From Anaerostipes hominis (ex Lee et al. 2021) (GTDB lineage: Bacteria; Bacillota; Clostridia; Lachnospirales; Lachnospiraceae), in assembly GCF_002270485.1 (NCBI RefSeq), contig NZ_NQOG01000002.1:1-64000 (forward strand): a stretch of 64,000 bases of DNA. The letters run 5' to 3'. The notes under the pieces were generated by a model. The model saw only the letters and a program-made list of their open reading frames with translations. It had not been told where the DNA came from and did not search any database. Of the stretch, positions 7,955 through 17,102 are shown piece by piece (the stretch's first letter is position 1; the number at the start of each line of letters is the position of its first letter). The position numbers were made by a program, and so were the translations under genes.

Positions 7955-8646
7955 TTGAATACCTCCCTGAATAACTGGTCCACAGATTTTTGTTTCTCCT
8001 CCCGGATCTGGTCGACGGTTGCAGACAGAGTGATCTTTCCGTTCTGTAAAAACAGGACGTCGTCCAGGACGGTTTCGATGTCACTGATCAGATGGGTGGA
8101 AATGATCAGGCTGGCATCCGGATTGTAGTTTGAAATAATCGTTTTTAAAATATAATCACGGGCAGCGGGATCTACACCGGCGATCGGCTCATCCAGAAGA
8201 TATAATTTTGCATTCCGGCTCATGACTAAGATGAGCTGTACTTTTTCTTTTGTTCCCTTAGACAGTGTTTTCAGGCGCTTATTCTCATCAATTCCAAGAT
8301 CCTTCAGCATATAGAGCGCCTTTTCTTTGTTAAAGTCTTTATAAAAATCATCAAAGTAAGTAAATACTTCATGGATTTTCATCCACTCCGGCAGATACAT
8401 CCGGTCCGGAAGATAGGAAATGTGCTCCCGGGAATGGATGCCGAGGGGCTGGCTGTCAAACAGGATATCTCCCTCTGTTGCCGTCAGCAGGCCGTTGATC
8501 AGTTTGATCAGTGTGCTCTTGCCGCTTCCATTAGGGCCTAAAAGACCGATGATACGTCCGGAGGGAATTTTTAAGTTGAGTCTGTCTAAGGCTAAAAAAC
8601 CTGAGTAAACCTTAGAAAGATTATTACATTCAAGAATATAGTTCAT
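7948..8646 (-). CDS. ABC transporter ATP-binding protein
   Basis: A 232-residue ATPase. It has the Walker A motif GPNGSGKST near residues 37-45, the Walker B motif LYLLDEPIAG near 149-158, and an STHL switch histidine. The signature loop reads LSKGTKEK rather than the usual LSGGQ, a variant common in YtrB/BcrA-like exporters. The start at 8646 is chosen because GAGAGG lies 7 bases upstream; an in-frame ATG at 8661 lacks a ribosome site. It partners the permease downstream and is preceded by its GntR regulator. Confidence 0.88.
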   Translation of the reverse strand: MNYILECNNLSKVYSGFLALDRLNLKIPSGRIIGLLGPNGSGKSTLIKLINGLLTATEGDILFDSQPLGIHSREHISYLPDRMYLPEWMKIHEVFTYFDDFYKDFNKEKALYMLKDLGIDENKRLKTLSKGTKEKVQLILVMSRNAKLYLLDEPIAGVDPAARDYILKTIISNYNPDASLIISTHLISDIETVLDDVLFLQNGKITLSATVDQIREEKQKSVDQLFREVFKC

Positions 8647-8663
8647 ATAGATACCTCTCATTG

Positions 8664-9011
8664 CTATCTTATTAGTTTGATAATGTCTTCTTTTTTCAGA
8701 CCAAATCGTTCCATCTTCTTCAGGAACTCTGCAATTTCCTTTTCGGCAATTGAAGCCTGCAGTGACTGAATCAGCTGCTCATCTTCGGTGACAAATCGTC
8801 CGCTGGTCCTCTGGGAATAGAGCAGGCCGCTGCGCTCCAGTTCGGACAGTGCTTTCTGCATTGTATTCGGATTCACAGAAGCACAGGCGGCCAGATCCCG
8901 GACGGAAGGCAGCTTTCCTCCGAGAGGATAGACACCGGAAAGGATATCGCCTTGAATATGTTCCATCAGCTGAAGATAAATCGGCCGGTCATCGGATAAT
9001 TCCCATGCCAT
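8664..9011 (-). CDS. GntR family regulator, YtrA subfamily
   Basis: A 115-residue protein with an N-terminal winged helix of the GntR type: PIYLQLMEHIQGDILSGVY at residues 10-28, then LPSVRDLAACASVNPNTMQKAL as the recognition region. The short C-terminal tail is characteristic of the YtrA subfamily, which lacks a large effector domain. It is the first gene of the operon with the ABC ATPase and permease. It probably represses its own operon through the palindrome at 9028-9049, which lies 17 bp upstream of its start. Confidence 0.88.
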   Translation of the reverse strand: MAWELSDDRPIYLQLMEHIQGDILSGVYPLGGKLPSVRDLAACASVNPNTMQKALSELERSGLLYSQRTSGRFVTEDEQLIQSLQASIAEKEIAEFLKKMERFGLKKEDIIKLIR

Positions 9012-9027
9012 AATAAACCTCGCTTTC

Positions 9028-9049
9028 TTGTATTAAGTATCTAGTACAA
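9028..9049. promoter_or_regulatory. Palindromic operator of the YtrA-type operon
   Basis: TTGTA at 9028-9032 and TACAA at 9045-9049 are the ends of a 22-bp inverted repeat with further paired TA steps inside. It lies between the GntR start and the candidate leftward promoter (TTGACT on the minus strand at 9077-9072). Position and form fit autoregulation by the GntR protein. Confidence 0.6.
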
Positions 9050-9095
9050 TGGTATAATAGACTGGAAAAAAAGTCAATTAATTTTTAAAAATAAA

Positions 9096-9124
9096 TTGAC
9101 TGTGACTGGAAATAATTGTATAAT
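9096..9124 (+). promoter_or_regulatory. Promoter of the PP2C-kinase-lipoprotein operon
   Basis: TTGACT (9096-9101) and TATAAT (9119-9124) are separated by exactly 17 bp, 37 bp before the PP2C start. It is divergent from the GntR operon promoter, and the two share a region of about 100 bp. Confidence 0.85.
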
Positions 9125-9161
9125 GAGATCAATAAATGGAAATAAAAGGAGGATTTACATT

Positions 9162-9911
9162 ATGTTTCAAATTGTAGATATGACAGATATGGGCAATGGC
9201 CGGGATTCCAATCAGGACTCTTATCTCCTCAAAGAAGAAGAGATCTGCGGACAGCAGATATTGATGGCGGTTATGTGCGACGGCATGGGAGGACTCAGCA
9301 GGGGAGAGATCGCAAGCGGATACATTGTAGGTTCGCTGGACCGGTGGTTTGCCCACACACTCCCGGTCCTCCTCAAACAAAAGATGAAGATCATGAGGAT
9401 TCAAAAGGAACTGGTGGCTGCCATCAAGAAGATCAACCACCGGCTGATCCTTTTGAGCCAAGAATACGGGGACACGATGGGGAGCACCCTGACGCTTCTT
9501 TTTGCGGCAGACCGCCGGTTTTTTGTACTGAACATCGGTGACTCCAGAGCCTATTGGTTTGACCGGGACCAGAAGTATGTCACCAGGGATCATACCCTGG
9601 TCCAGGAAGAAGTCAGCCGCGGACTGCTGACCATAGAGGAAGCGAAGACCGATGCCAGAAAACATATTCTGATGCAGTGCATTGGTGTTACAAAGGAGAT
9701 CACCATTGACTGTTACAATGGGAAACTTAAACCGGGGATGGAATTTCTGCTCTGCACAGACGGGTTCTACGGTATGCTCAGGGAGGAGGAGATTTACGAA
9801 GTGGAAGCTTCCAAAGACGAGATGAGACGATGGGTGAGAAAATGTTTTGATAAAGTAAAAGAAAGAGGGGAATTGGACAACTTATCATGCATTGTCGTAA
9901 AAGTTTCCTGA
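9162..9911 (+). CDS. PP2C-type serine/threonine protein phosphatase
   Basis: A 249-residue cytoplasmic metal-dependent phosphatase. The PP2C motifs appear in order: RDSNQD at residues 14-19, DGMGG at 40-44, then NIGDSRAY, CTDGFYGML, and DNLSCIVV near the C terminus, which supply the metal-coordinating aspartates. The ATG at 9162 is chosen because AAAGGAGG ends 9 bases upstream; the in-frame TTG at 9096 is part of the promoter. It is one base apart from the kinase gene, so it almost certainly dephosphorylates that kinase or its targets. It resembles PrpC/Stp proteins, but this operon lacks the rlmN, rsgA and rpe neighbours usual for prpC-prkC. Confidence 0.93.
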   Translation: MFQIVDMTDMGNGRDSNQDSYLLKEEEICGQQILMAVMCDGMGGLSRGEIASGYIVGSLDRWFAHTLPVLLKQKMKIMRIQKELVAAIKKINHRLILLSQEYGDTMGSTLTLLFAADRRFFVLNIGDSRAYWFDRDQKYVTRDHTLVQEEVSRGLLTIEEAKTDARKHILMQCIGVTKEITIDCYNGKLKPGMEFLLCTDGFYGMLREEEIYEVEASKDEMRRWVRKCFDKVKERGELDNLSCIVVKVS

Positions 9912-9912
9912 C

Positions 9913-11703
9913 ATGGACAGAGACTGTACAGGAAACTGTATACTTTTAAAGCGGTTAGGCAGGGGAGGACAGGGAGAGATCTATTTAGCCTGGGATGAAG
10001 AGAAATCAAGCTACACAGCGGTTAAAAGGTTTGAAAGCCAGCTCTTGGAAGGAATCAGGGAAGCGCGGATACTGGAGTCATTATGTCATCCGGGGATACC
10101 AGAGTATCTTGGACGGAGATCGGAAGACGGACACTTAGATCTTTTTATGGAATATATTCCGGGCATCTCAGTGAAAGAGTATATCAGGATTCATGAGAAG
10201 ATCCCCGAACGCCGGACAGCTGTATGGGGCATACAGCTGCTGGATATTTTAGACTATCTTCATAGGAGATCTCCGCCGGTGATCCACTGCGATATTAAAC
10301 CGTCCAATCTGATAATCACGAAGAGAGGCAGGCTCTTTCTGATCGACTATGGCACGGCAATTCTGGGGAAGGATGGGAATCAAAAGCTGGGGACCTGCGG
10401 ATATGCTGCACCGGAGCAGATGGATGGACTCGGGTATGCAGATGAACAGAGTGATATTTACAGTTTTGGCATGACCTTATATCACATGGCCACAGGACAC
10501 CACCCTGGTAAGAAACCATGGGAAGATGATAAAAACTATGGGTTTTCCAGGGGATTTTCAAAGGTGCTGAACAAGTGCCTGCAAAAGGATAAGAAAGACC
10601 GTTATCTGACGGTATCAGAAGTGAGACGCGGGCTTAAGAGAGCTTTAAGAAAGCGGGCCGCTATCCGGACCGGAGCAGCAGTTTTTTTGATTCTTGCGGC
10701 GGGAACTTGCTGGAAGACTGGAGACGGGCAAGAGCAGTCTGCATATGCTGAGCTGTTATCCAAAGCCGAAGAAGAACGGTCAAAGGCAGGGAGCAGGTTT
10801 TCGATGAAAGCAGTCCGGTATTATGAGCTGGCGATCGATCGGGGCCCGGGTCAGGCACCGGCATATGAGAGACTGCTGAAATATTATCAGTCTGCCGGAA
10901 GGGAAAAAGAAGGCCTTACAGTTCTGGCAGAATATGTGGAGTCTAAAGACTTTGATGCCGTGGGGAAGGAAGCTCTTTTATACAGGATGGGTCTTTTATA
11001 TCTCCAGGGAAAAGAGGGAAAGGAAGGATTCCCACCGGACCCGATTTTGGCATACCGGTATCTGGCGATGCAGGAGCATCCTTCGGATATCGAAAAAGAT
11101 TATACAGAACTTGCGGGGATTTTATCGGGAAAGAGTTATCAGGCAGACAGGCTGTGGGAAATTCTGGACCGGTGCGGGAAAAAGACAGAAGATTTCCGGC
11201 AGACATATCTTTTATTTCAGATCTGCCGACAAAAAGAGCAGGAGCTGAAGAAGTTCGGGGATGTTGAAAAAAAGCAGGAGGAACTGGCAGATCTCATGGA
11301 AAAATTGTCTGAGAACAGTGATGAAAGGAGGACTGCACTGCGCGAAAAAGCGGCATATTATGAGCGCATGATAGACAGCTGCGGCCTTGAGGCATGGATA
11401 GAGGCCGCAGACCGGTACACAGATATGCTGGAGCAGGAAAAAGAAAAGGCAGAGATGCAGCTGAAAAAGGCCAGACTGTTCGCCGGGTATGGGAGAAAAA
11501 AGAGTGCAGAGGAAGTGTACCGGGCAGTCATCAGACAGTATTCGGGATGGCCTGAGGGATATATAGCATATGGTTTTTATTTGGCGGAAGCAGGAAAGAG
11601 GGATATGGCACAGAATATGTACCGCAGGGCAAAGGGCCTCGGTGCAGGAGGGGATACGGAACTTCATAAACTCGGAGCTGTTTTGGGGGAGGAAAATAAT
11701 TAG
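9913..11703 (+). CDS. Membrane serine/threonine protein kinase with extracytoplasmic repeat domain
   Basis: A 596-residue protein. The kinase domain spans about residues 8-240: glycine loop GRGGQG near 16-21, catalytic Lys K38, HCD at 125-127 with N132, DYG at 145-147, and APE at 166-168. HCD replaces the usual HRD and DYG the usual DFG, but the catalytic Lys, Asp and Asn are kept. A single membrane segment follows at about 251-266. The remaining 330 residues are helical with tetratricopeptide-like repeats, predicted outside the cell, instead of the PASTA repeats of PrkC-type kinases. No good ribosome site is seen; the start lies one base after the phosphatase stop, so translational coupling is likely. 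The lipoprotein gene starts immediately after its stop. Confidence 0.9.
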   Translation: MDRDCTGNCILLKRLGRGGQGEIYLAWDEEKSSYTAVKRFESQLLEGIREARILESLCHPGIPEYLGRRSEDGHLDLFMEYIPGISVKEYIRIHEKIPERRTAVWGIQLLDILDYLHRRSPPVIHCDIKPSNLIITKRGRLFLIDYGTAILGKDGNQKLGTCGYAAPEQMDGLGYADEQSDIYSFGMTLYHMATGHHPGKKPWEDDKNYGFSRGFSKVLNKCLQKDKKDRYLTVSEVRRGLKRALRKRAAIRTGAAVFLILAAGTCWKTGDGQEQSAYAELLSKAEEERSKAGSRFSMKAVRYYELAIDRGPGQAPAYERLLKYYQSAGREKEGLTVLAEYVESKDFDAVGKEALLYRMGLLYLQGKEGKEGFPPDPILAYRYLAMQEHPSDIEKDYTELAGILSGKSYQADRLWEILDRCGKKTEDFRQTYLLFQICRQKEQELKKFGDVEKKQEELADLMEKLSENSDERRTALREKAAYYERMIDSCGLEAWIEAADRYTDMLEQEKEKAEMQLKKARLFAGYGRKKSAEEVYRAVIRQYSGWPEGYIAYGFYLAEAGKRDMAQNMYRRAKGLGAGGDTELHKLGAVLGEENN

Positions 11704-13800
11704 ATGCTGAATCGAAAAAAGATAGCAGGAGTTTTTATGATCGTGTTTGCTGCGGCGGGATGCACGGTTTTTGGCGGTGAGAAAGAGGAACCTTCTTTGA
11801 GGGCGGAGTTTGCGGATGGAGAGCAGGAAACCTATATAGCAAAGGAGCGGGAACTTAAAATTACTCTGCTGAAGGAAGAAGCAGACAGGGACAAAGTAAT
11901 CTGCCGCGCCGAAGGGAACGATGGTAAAGAAAAGTGGGATGCAGGAAATATAACTTGGCTGTCAGACAAAGAAGGCAGGGTTATCTTTCAGAGGGAGGGC
12001 TGGTACAGAGTCAGTGTGGAATATGATGGTGAATCCAGTATGCTTCAGGAATTTTGTCTGGAAACAACAAAACCGGAGGAGCCGGAGGCGGATACGGGTT
12101 CCTATATGCAGGGCACATGGACAAACCGCCCTGTGCATATAAATTTGTCTCAGGGAAGCTCTTTTTCAGGACGATCCGGCTTTGAATACCTGGAATCAGA
12201 ACAGGGAGAGTGGAAAGAAGCTGAGGGGGACAGTATTACAGTTAAGACAAACGGGATACACAGATACAAAGTGCGCGCGGTTTCCAAAGCAGGGTACCGG
12301 AGTGCCGCTGCCGATGTCTTTGTGAAGTTCTGGGATAAACAGCCCGGAAAACCAAAGGTAAACTGCCCCGGCTCCGCGGATGGAGAGTGGCACAAAAAAG
12401 AGGTGAGGATCCGTGCAGAGAAAAGGCAGAAAAAGGGTCCCAGACTAAAAACCTTTATCACAGCAAAGAATTTGGATACGGGGAGGAAAAAAACTATTGA
12501 AGAAAACAGTCTTTTGCTTTCTGAAGAAGGGAAATACCAGATCCGAGTGGTTCAGAAGGATGAGGCAGGAAATATCTCAAAGAAAGAATGGAAAAAGAAT
12601 ATTTATATAGACGGCAGTAAGCCCCGGATCAGCCTGGAAGGAAAAACGGTGAATCTATATGAGAAGGATGGCTGCAAACTCAAAGTGACCATAAAAGATT
12701 CCTATCTGGATGCAGAGAGCATACGGTGGCAGACTACGGGGAAAGTTGTGAATCAAACAGCAAAAGAAGGAGTGCTGAAAGCAGATATATATTTTGAAAA
12801 AGAAGGGGAGCAAAAGCTGTCAGTCTCATGTCAGGATCAGGCCGGAAATTCCGCAGAGGCTTCTGCCGGGCATTTTTTCATAGATAAAACAAAACCACAG
12901 CTTAAAATCACGGGGATCAGTTCTCTTGGAATCTATAATTTTGCGCCAGAGGCCAAGGTGAGCTGTATGGACGATACTCCTACGGAGGTTTCTTTATACT
13001 TAAACGGTAAATTGTTAAAGAGAGAGAACGTAAAGCCAGGAGAAAACAGGAAAGCGGCGTACCCGATGCTGTCAGAAGACGGATACTATTGTGCCGAAGC
13101 CCGGGCCAGAGACAGTGCCGGAAATACGGCATCAGAAAAAGTTTTTTTTACTGTCAGCTGTAAGGGAACACAGATCATACCGGACGGGAATACCGTACAC
13201 CAAAGCAGTTCAATGAAGGATCAGGGATCATTCGGATTTCGGATGAAAAATGTAGTGCCTTCTTATGTGACAGAATTTGTTGTGAATGGCCGGACCGTAC
13301 CCTATGAGAGAAAGGGAGATTATGTCTATATAAGCAATAAGTATTTAAAGAATGGGTCAAACCAGATAAAAGTGAAGATGAAAGATATAACCGGCCATGT
13401 CAGTACACTGAAAAAGCCATTGAATCTTCACTATGATGCGGAACCTCCTGTGATCCTCATATCCGGGGTCAGACACGGAATCACTTATCGGGAGAAAAAG
13501 CAAATCCAGGTAAAAGTTCAGGATGATCAGGACCGGATAACGGGTTTATGGATGGACGGCAGGAAGATAAAGTTTTCAGACGGACAGACGGTGATCCGGT
13601 GCGGCACAGACGGAAATCACAGGCTAAAGGCTGAGGCCGTGGGAAGGTCGGGGCTTAAGTCCGGCAGAACGGTGGAGTTTAAAATCAGTACGAAACAGAG
13701 AAAACATTCAAAACGTCCATTCGGGTTTCTGATTTCCGGGATCTATTTCCTTACGGCACTTTATCTCATGTTTTTCTTTTTCCGAAGCCGAAAATCATAA
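11704..13800 (+). CDS. Large Ig-like surface lipoprotein with C-terminal membrane anchor
   Basis: A 698-residue predicted envelope protein. The N terminus is a signal sequence ending AAAGC, with C20 as a possible lipidation site. The body (about residues 30-660) is built of beta-rich Ig-like repeats with recurring DxAGN motifs (EAGNISKKEW, DQAGNSAEA, DSAGNTASE). A membrane segment follows at about 673-693 with a basic RSRKS tail, so both ends are probably held in the membrane. It abuts the kinase gene (TAG directly followed by ATG) and is the third gene of the PP2C-kinase operon. It may be a kinase substrate or a surface partner of the kinase's extracellular domain; this is inference. No enzymatic domain is recognised. 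Confidence 0.8.
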   Translation: MLNRKKIAGVFMIVFAAAGCTVFGGEKEEPSLRAEFADGEQETYIAKERELKITLLKEEADRDKVICRAEGNDGKEKWDAGNITWLSDKEGRVIFQREGWYRVSVEYDGESSMLQEFCLETTKPEEPEADTGSYMQGTWTNRPVHINLSQGSSFSGRSGFEYLESEQGEWKEAEGDSITVKTNGIHRYKVRAVSKAGYRSAAADVFVKFWDKQPGKPKVNCPGSADGEWHKKEVRIRAEKRQKKGPRLKTFITAKNLDTGRKKTIEENSLLLSEEGKYQIRVVQKDEAGNISKKEWKKNIYIDGSKPRISLEGKTVNLYEKDGCKLKVTIKDSYLDAESIRWQTTGKVVNQTAKEGVLKADIYFEKEGEQKLSVSCQDQAGNSAEASAGHFFIDKTKPQLKITGISSLGIYNFAPEAKVSCMDDTPTEVSLYLNGKLLKRENVKPGENRKAAYPMLSEDGYYCAEARARDSAGNTASEKVFFTVSCKGTQIIPDGNTVHQSSSMKDQGSFGFRMKNVVPSYVTEFVVNGRTVPYERKGDYVYISNKYLKNGSNQIKVKMKDITGHVSTLKKPLNLHYDAEPPVILISGVRHGITYREKKQIQVKVQDDQDRITGLWMDGRKIKFSDGQTVIRCGTDGNHRLKAEAVGRSGLKSGRTVEFKISTKQRKHSKRPFGFLISGIYFLTALYLMFFFFRSRKS

Positions 13801-13808
13801 GAAACAAG

Positions 13809-13837
13809 TTAAAATCTTCTTTATTCTGTGTTATAAT
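13809..13837 (+). promoter_or_regulatory. Candidate promoter of the S1-domain gene
   Basis: TTAAAA (13809-13814) and a perfect TATAAT (13832-13837) are 17 bp apart, about 40 bp upstream of the S1-domain start. The -35 match is weak. Confidence 0.45.
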
Positions 13838-13876
13838 GAGGCTTAATGCAGAGGTTTCGTGAAAGGAGATTTAAAA

Positions 13877-14788
13877 ATGGCAGAAGAAATGAAAGAAACA
13901 ATGGAACAGTATGAGAATGAATTGGAAGCATCCTTCCGTAAGATGGATGAGGGAGATATAGTTGAGGGGGATGTATTGAGCGTCAGCGACGAAGAGGCAG
14001 TTATCGATTTAAAATATTATGCTCAGGGTATTCTGAAAGCTTCTGAATACAGCGATGATCCGAATATCACATTGACAGAAGCACTCCGTGAAGGCGACAG
14101 GCTAAAAGCAAAAGTAATTTCCGTGGATGACGGAGAGGGAAATATCCTGTTGTCCAAGAGAGAGGCCAATCAGGTTCTCGCCTGGGACCGCCTTCAGAAA
14201 CTGATGGATGAAGAAGCAGTTCTCAGTCTCACTGTGGGCGGAGTCGTCAACGGAGGTGTGATCGTTTACGTAGAAGGAATCCGCGGGTTTATCCCGGCTT
14301 CCCAGCTTTCCTTAAATTATGTGGAAGACCTGAACACATGGCTCAAAAAAGAAGTGGAAGCCAAGATCATTAACGTAGATGAGAGCAGGAATAAACTTGT
14401 ACTCTCAGCCAAAGAAGTGGAAAAGGCAAAGGCTCAGGAGGAGCTTAACCACAAGATGGCCATGATGCGTCCGGGCATGGTGCTGGAAGGTACTGTAGAA
14501 AATATCATGCCGTACGGAGCGTTTGTGGATCTTGGCGATGGACTTAGCGGCTTGATCCATATATCACAGTTCAGCGAAAAAAGAATTAAAAGCCCGAAAG
14601 AAATGGTAGAAGAAGGACAAAAGGTCAAAGTAAAGGTTTTAAAAATCGCCGACAACAAGATCAGTCTCAGCATGAAGGTACTGGAGGAATCCAGAGAGGC
14701 GGAAAAAGTTGAGACCGGAATTGAATATAAGGAAGAGGAAAAGGCACAGACCAGCCTCGGAGACTTACTGGCAAATCTTAAGTTATAA
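13877..14788 (+). CDS. S1 RNA-binding domain protein (ribosomal protein S1-like)
   Basis: A 303-residue protein with three successive S1 domains at about residues 25-95, 112-180 and 195-270. The third has the canonical motifs GTVENIMPYGAFVDLG and GLSGLIHISQFS. Firmicute S1-like proteins have fewer S1 repeats than the six of E. coli, so the size is normal. It binds RNA and may act in translation or mRNA metabolism. The start at 13877 is preceded by AAAGGAGAT; the in-frame GTG at 13859 overlaps that site and is rejected. Chorismate synthase follows after 19 bp. Confidence 0.88.
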   Translation: MAEEMKETMEQYENELEASFRKMDEGDIVEGDVLSVSDEEAVIDLKYYAQGILKASEYSDDPNITLTEALREGDRLKAKVISVDDGEGNILLSKREANQVLAWDRLQKLMDEEAVLSLTVGGVVNGGVIVYVEGIRGFIPASQLSLNYVEDLNTWLKKEVEAKIINVDESRNKLVLSAKEVEKAKAQEELNHKMAMMRPGMVLEGTVENIMPYGAFVDLGDGLSGLIHISQFSEKRIKSPKEMVEEGQKVKVKVLKIADNKISLSMKVLEESREAEKVETGIEYKEEEKAQTSLGDLLANLKL

Positions 14789-14807
14789 TTCAGAGAGGAA
14801 TCAAAAG

Positions 14808-15911
14808 ATGGCAGGTTCAAGCATTGGCACATTATTCAAAATTACAACGTGGGGAGAGACCCATGGAGAGGGGCTTGGAGTCGTCGTAGATGGATGCCCG
14901 GCCGGACTTTCTATTTCAAAGGAAGATATTCAGCAGTACTTAAACCGCAGAAAACCGGGACAGTCAAAATATACGACGCCCCGGAAAGAGGACGATCAGG
15001 CAGAGATCCTGTCCGGAGTTTTCGAAGGAAAAACTACCGGAACTCCCATTTCCATGGCTGTCTATAACAAGGACCAGAGATCCAGAGACTACAGTCAGAT
15101 CAAAGATGTTTACCGGCCCGGGCATGCGGATTATACTTATGATGCCAAATATGGAATCAGGGATTACAGAGGCGGAGGAAGGTCTTCCGGAAGAGAGACC
15201 ATCGGGCGTGTGGCTGCCGGGGCAGTGGCCGTCAAGCTTTTAAAGGAACTTGGCATTACGGTAACGGCATACGCAAAAGAGATCGGCGGCATCACGGCAG
15301 ACGAGAAACGATTTGATATAGAAGAGATCTTCCGGAACCCGTTTTATATGCCCGACAGAGAAGCAGCATTGAAAGTGCAGGAATATGCGGACCACATGAT
15401 GAGAGAGCAGGATTCTATGGGCGGTATTATCGAGTGTACCGTTCAAGGGTTAAAGCCCGGGATCGGTGATCCGGTGTTTGAAAAGCTGGATGCCAATCTG
15501 GCCAAAGCAGTGCTTTCGATCGGTGCCGTAAAGGGATTTGAGATCGGTGACGGCTTTGCGGCGGCCTCATCCAGCGGATCCCAGAATAATGACGCTTATG
15601 AGTATCGGGAAGGCAGAATTGTAAAAAAGTCAAATCACTCAGGAGGAGTGCTGGGAGGAATCAGTGACGGCAGCCCGGTCGTGTTCCGGGCGGCAGTCAA
15701 GCCGACTCCGTCTATCGCAAAGGTCCAGCCTACGGCAGGAAAAAACGGAGCAGATATCGACCTTTCCATCGGGGGAAGACATGATCCGATGATTGTTCCA
15801 AGAGCTGTGGTAGTGGTCGAATCCATGGCAGCGGTCACGATTGCAGACGGGCTGCTTATGAATCTGAGTGCCAGCATGGACTCTGTAAAAAAAATATACG
15901 GACAATGGTGA
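14808..15911 (+). CDS. aroC: Chorismate synthase
   Basis: A 367-residue enzyme catalysing the last step of the shikimate pathway, converting EPSP to chorismate with reduced FMN. Family motifs include GETHGEGLGVVVDGCPAG near residues 15-32, RPGHADYTY, the GGGRSSGRET signature near 123-132, and GGISDGSPVV. The start at 14808 is preceded by GAGAGGA. It is not in an aro cluster here; it lies between the S1-domain gene and tgt, with very short gaps on both sides. Confidence 0.96.
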   Translation: MAGSSIGTLFKITTWGETHGEGLGVVVDGCPAGLSISKEDIQQYLNRRKPGQSKYTTPRKEDDQAEILSGVFEGKTTGTPISMAVYNKDQRSRDYSQIKDVYRPGHADYTYDAKYGIRDYRGGGRSSGRETIGRVAAGAVAVKLLKELGITVTAYAKEIGGITADEKRFDIEEIFRNPFYMPDREAALKVQEYADHMMREQDSMGGIIECTVQGLKPGIGDPVFEKLDANLAKAVLSIGAVKGFEIGDGFAAASSSGSQNNDAYEYREGRIVKKSNHSGGVLGGISDGSPVVFRAAVKPTPSIAKVQPTAGKNGADIDLSIGGRHDPMIVPRAVVVVESMAAVTIADGLLMNLSASMDSVKKIYGQW

Positions 15912-15915
15912 ATAT

Positions 15916-17043
15916 ATGTATCAGTTAATAAAAAAAGACGGAAGAGCAAAAAGAGGACGGTTTACGACCGTTCATGGGACGATAGAGACCCCGGTTTTTA
16001 TGAATGTGGGGACAGTGGCTGCGATCAAGGGGGCAGTGAGCACAGATGATTTAAAAGAGATCAGAACACAGGTGGAACTTTCCAATACCTATCATCTCCA
16101 TGTAAGACCGGGGGATCGGCTGATCAAGGAATTCGGGGGCCTTCATAAGTTTATGAACTGGGACCGTCCGATCCTTACAGATTCAGGGGGATTTCAGGTC
16201 TTTTCCCTGGCCAAGCTGCGTAAGATAAAGGAGGAAGGTGTTTCTTTTTCTTCCCATATTGATGGACGGAAGATTTTTATGGGACCCGAGGAGAGTATGC
16301 AGATCCAGTCTAATCTGGGATCTACTATCGCTATGGCCTTCGACGAGTGTCCGCCCCATCCAGCGGAGAGAAAATACATGCAGGATTCTGTGGACCGCAC
16401 GACCAGATGGCTGCACCGCTGTAAAAAAGAGCTGGATCGTCTGAACCGTCTGCCGGATACGGTGAATCCGCATCAGATGCTGTTTGGAATCAATCAGGGC
16501 GGAACCTATGAAGACATCCGTATCTCTCATGCAAAAGAGATTTCCAGGCTTGACCTTGACGGCTATGCCCTGGGAGGCCTGGCGGTAGGGGAATCCCACG
16601 CGGAGATGTATCGTATTCTGGATGAAACCGTCCCGTATCTTCCAGAAGCAAAACCTACTTATCTGATGGGAGTGGGCACTCCCGCCAATATTTTGGAAGC
16701 GGTAGACCGGGGAGTAGACTTTTTTGACTGCGTTTACCCGACAAGAAACGGCAGGCATGGACATGTCTATACCAACCACGGCAAGATGAACCTGTTCAAT
16801 AAAAAATATGAGCTGGATCACAGGCCTATAGAAGAAGGATGCCAGTGTCCAGCGTGCAGAAGCTTCAGCAGGGCTTATATCAGACATCTGCTCAAGGCAA
16901 AAGAAATGCTTGGTATGAGACTGTGTGTCTTGCATAACTTATATTTTTATAATACAATGATGGAAGAGATTCGGGAGGCCATTGAACAGGGGCGATACAG
17001 AGAGTACAAGGAGAGAAAGCTTTCTGGTATGGAAAATAAGTGA
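15916..17043 (+). CDS. tgt: Queuine tRNA-guanine transglycosylase
   Basis: A 375-residue enzyme exchanging guanine-34 for a queuine precursor (preQ1 in bacteria) in GUN-anticodon tRNAs. Visible are TDSGGFQVFSLAKLRKI near residues 91-107, containing the substrate-binding Asp, GGLAVGE near 218-224, PTYLMGVGTP, the catalytic Asp in FDCVYPTRNGRHG, and the zinc site CQCPAC near 309-314 with a later His. It follows aroC by 4 bp and precedes yajC, which is the common tgt-yajC-sec order in bacteria. Confidence 0.96.
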   Translation: MYQLIKKDGRAKRGRFTTVHGTIETPVFMNVGTVAAIKGAVSTDDLKEIRTQVELSNTYHLHVRPGDRLIKEFGGLHKFMNWDRPILTDSGGFQVFSLAKLRKIKEEGVSFSSHIDGRKIFMGPEESMQIQSNLGSTIAMAFDECPPHPAERKYMQDSVDRTTRWLHRCKKELDRLNRLPDTVNPHQMLFGINQGGTYEDIRISHAKEISRLDLDGYALGGLAVGESHAEMYRILDETVPYLPEAKPTYLMGVGTPANILEAVDRGVDFFDCVYPTRNGRHGHVYTNHGKMNLFNKKYELDHRPIEEGCQCPACRSFSRAYIRHLLKAKEMLGMRLCVLHNLYFYNTMMEEIREAIEQGRYREYKERKLSGMENK

Positions 17044-17102
17044 TCAGGATTCAAGAAATTGAATTTGATATATTATTATTTTAAATGGAGGAAAAAGAAC
17101 AA

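Noticed and set aside
16183-16935. 250-codon open frame antisense to tgt
   Set aside because: It lies wholly inside the well-supported tgt gene on the other strand and has no domain features.
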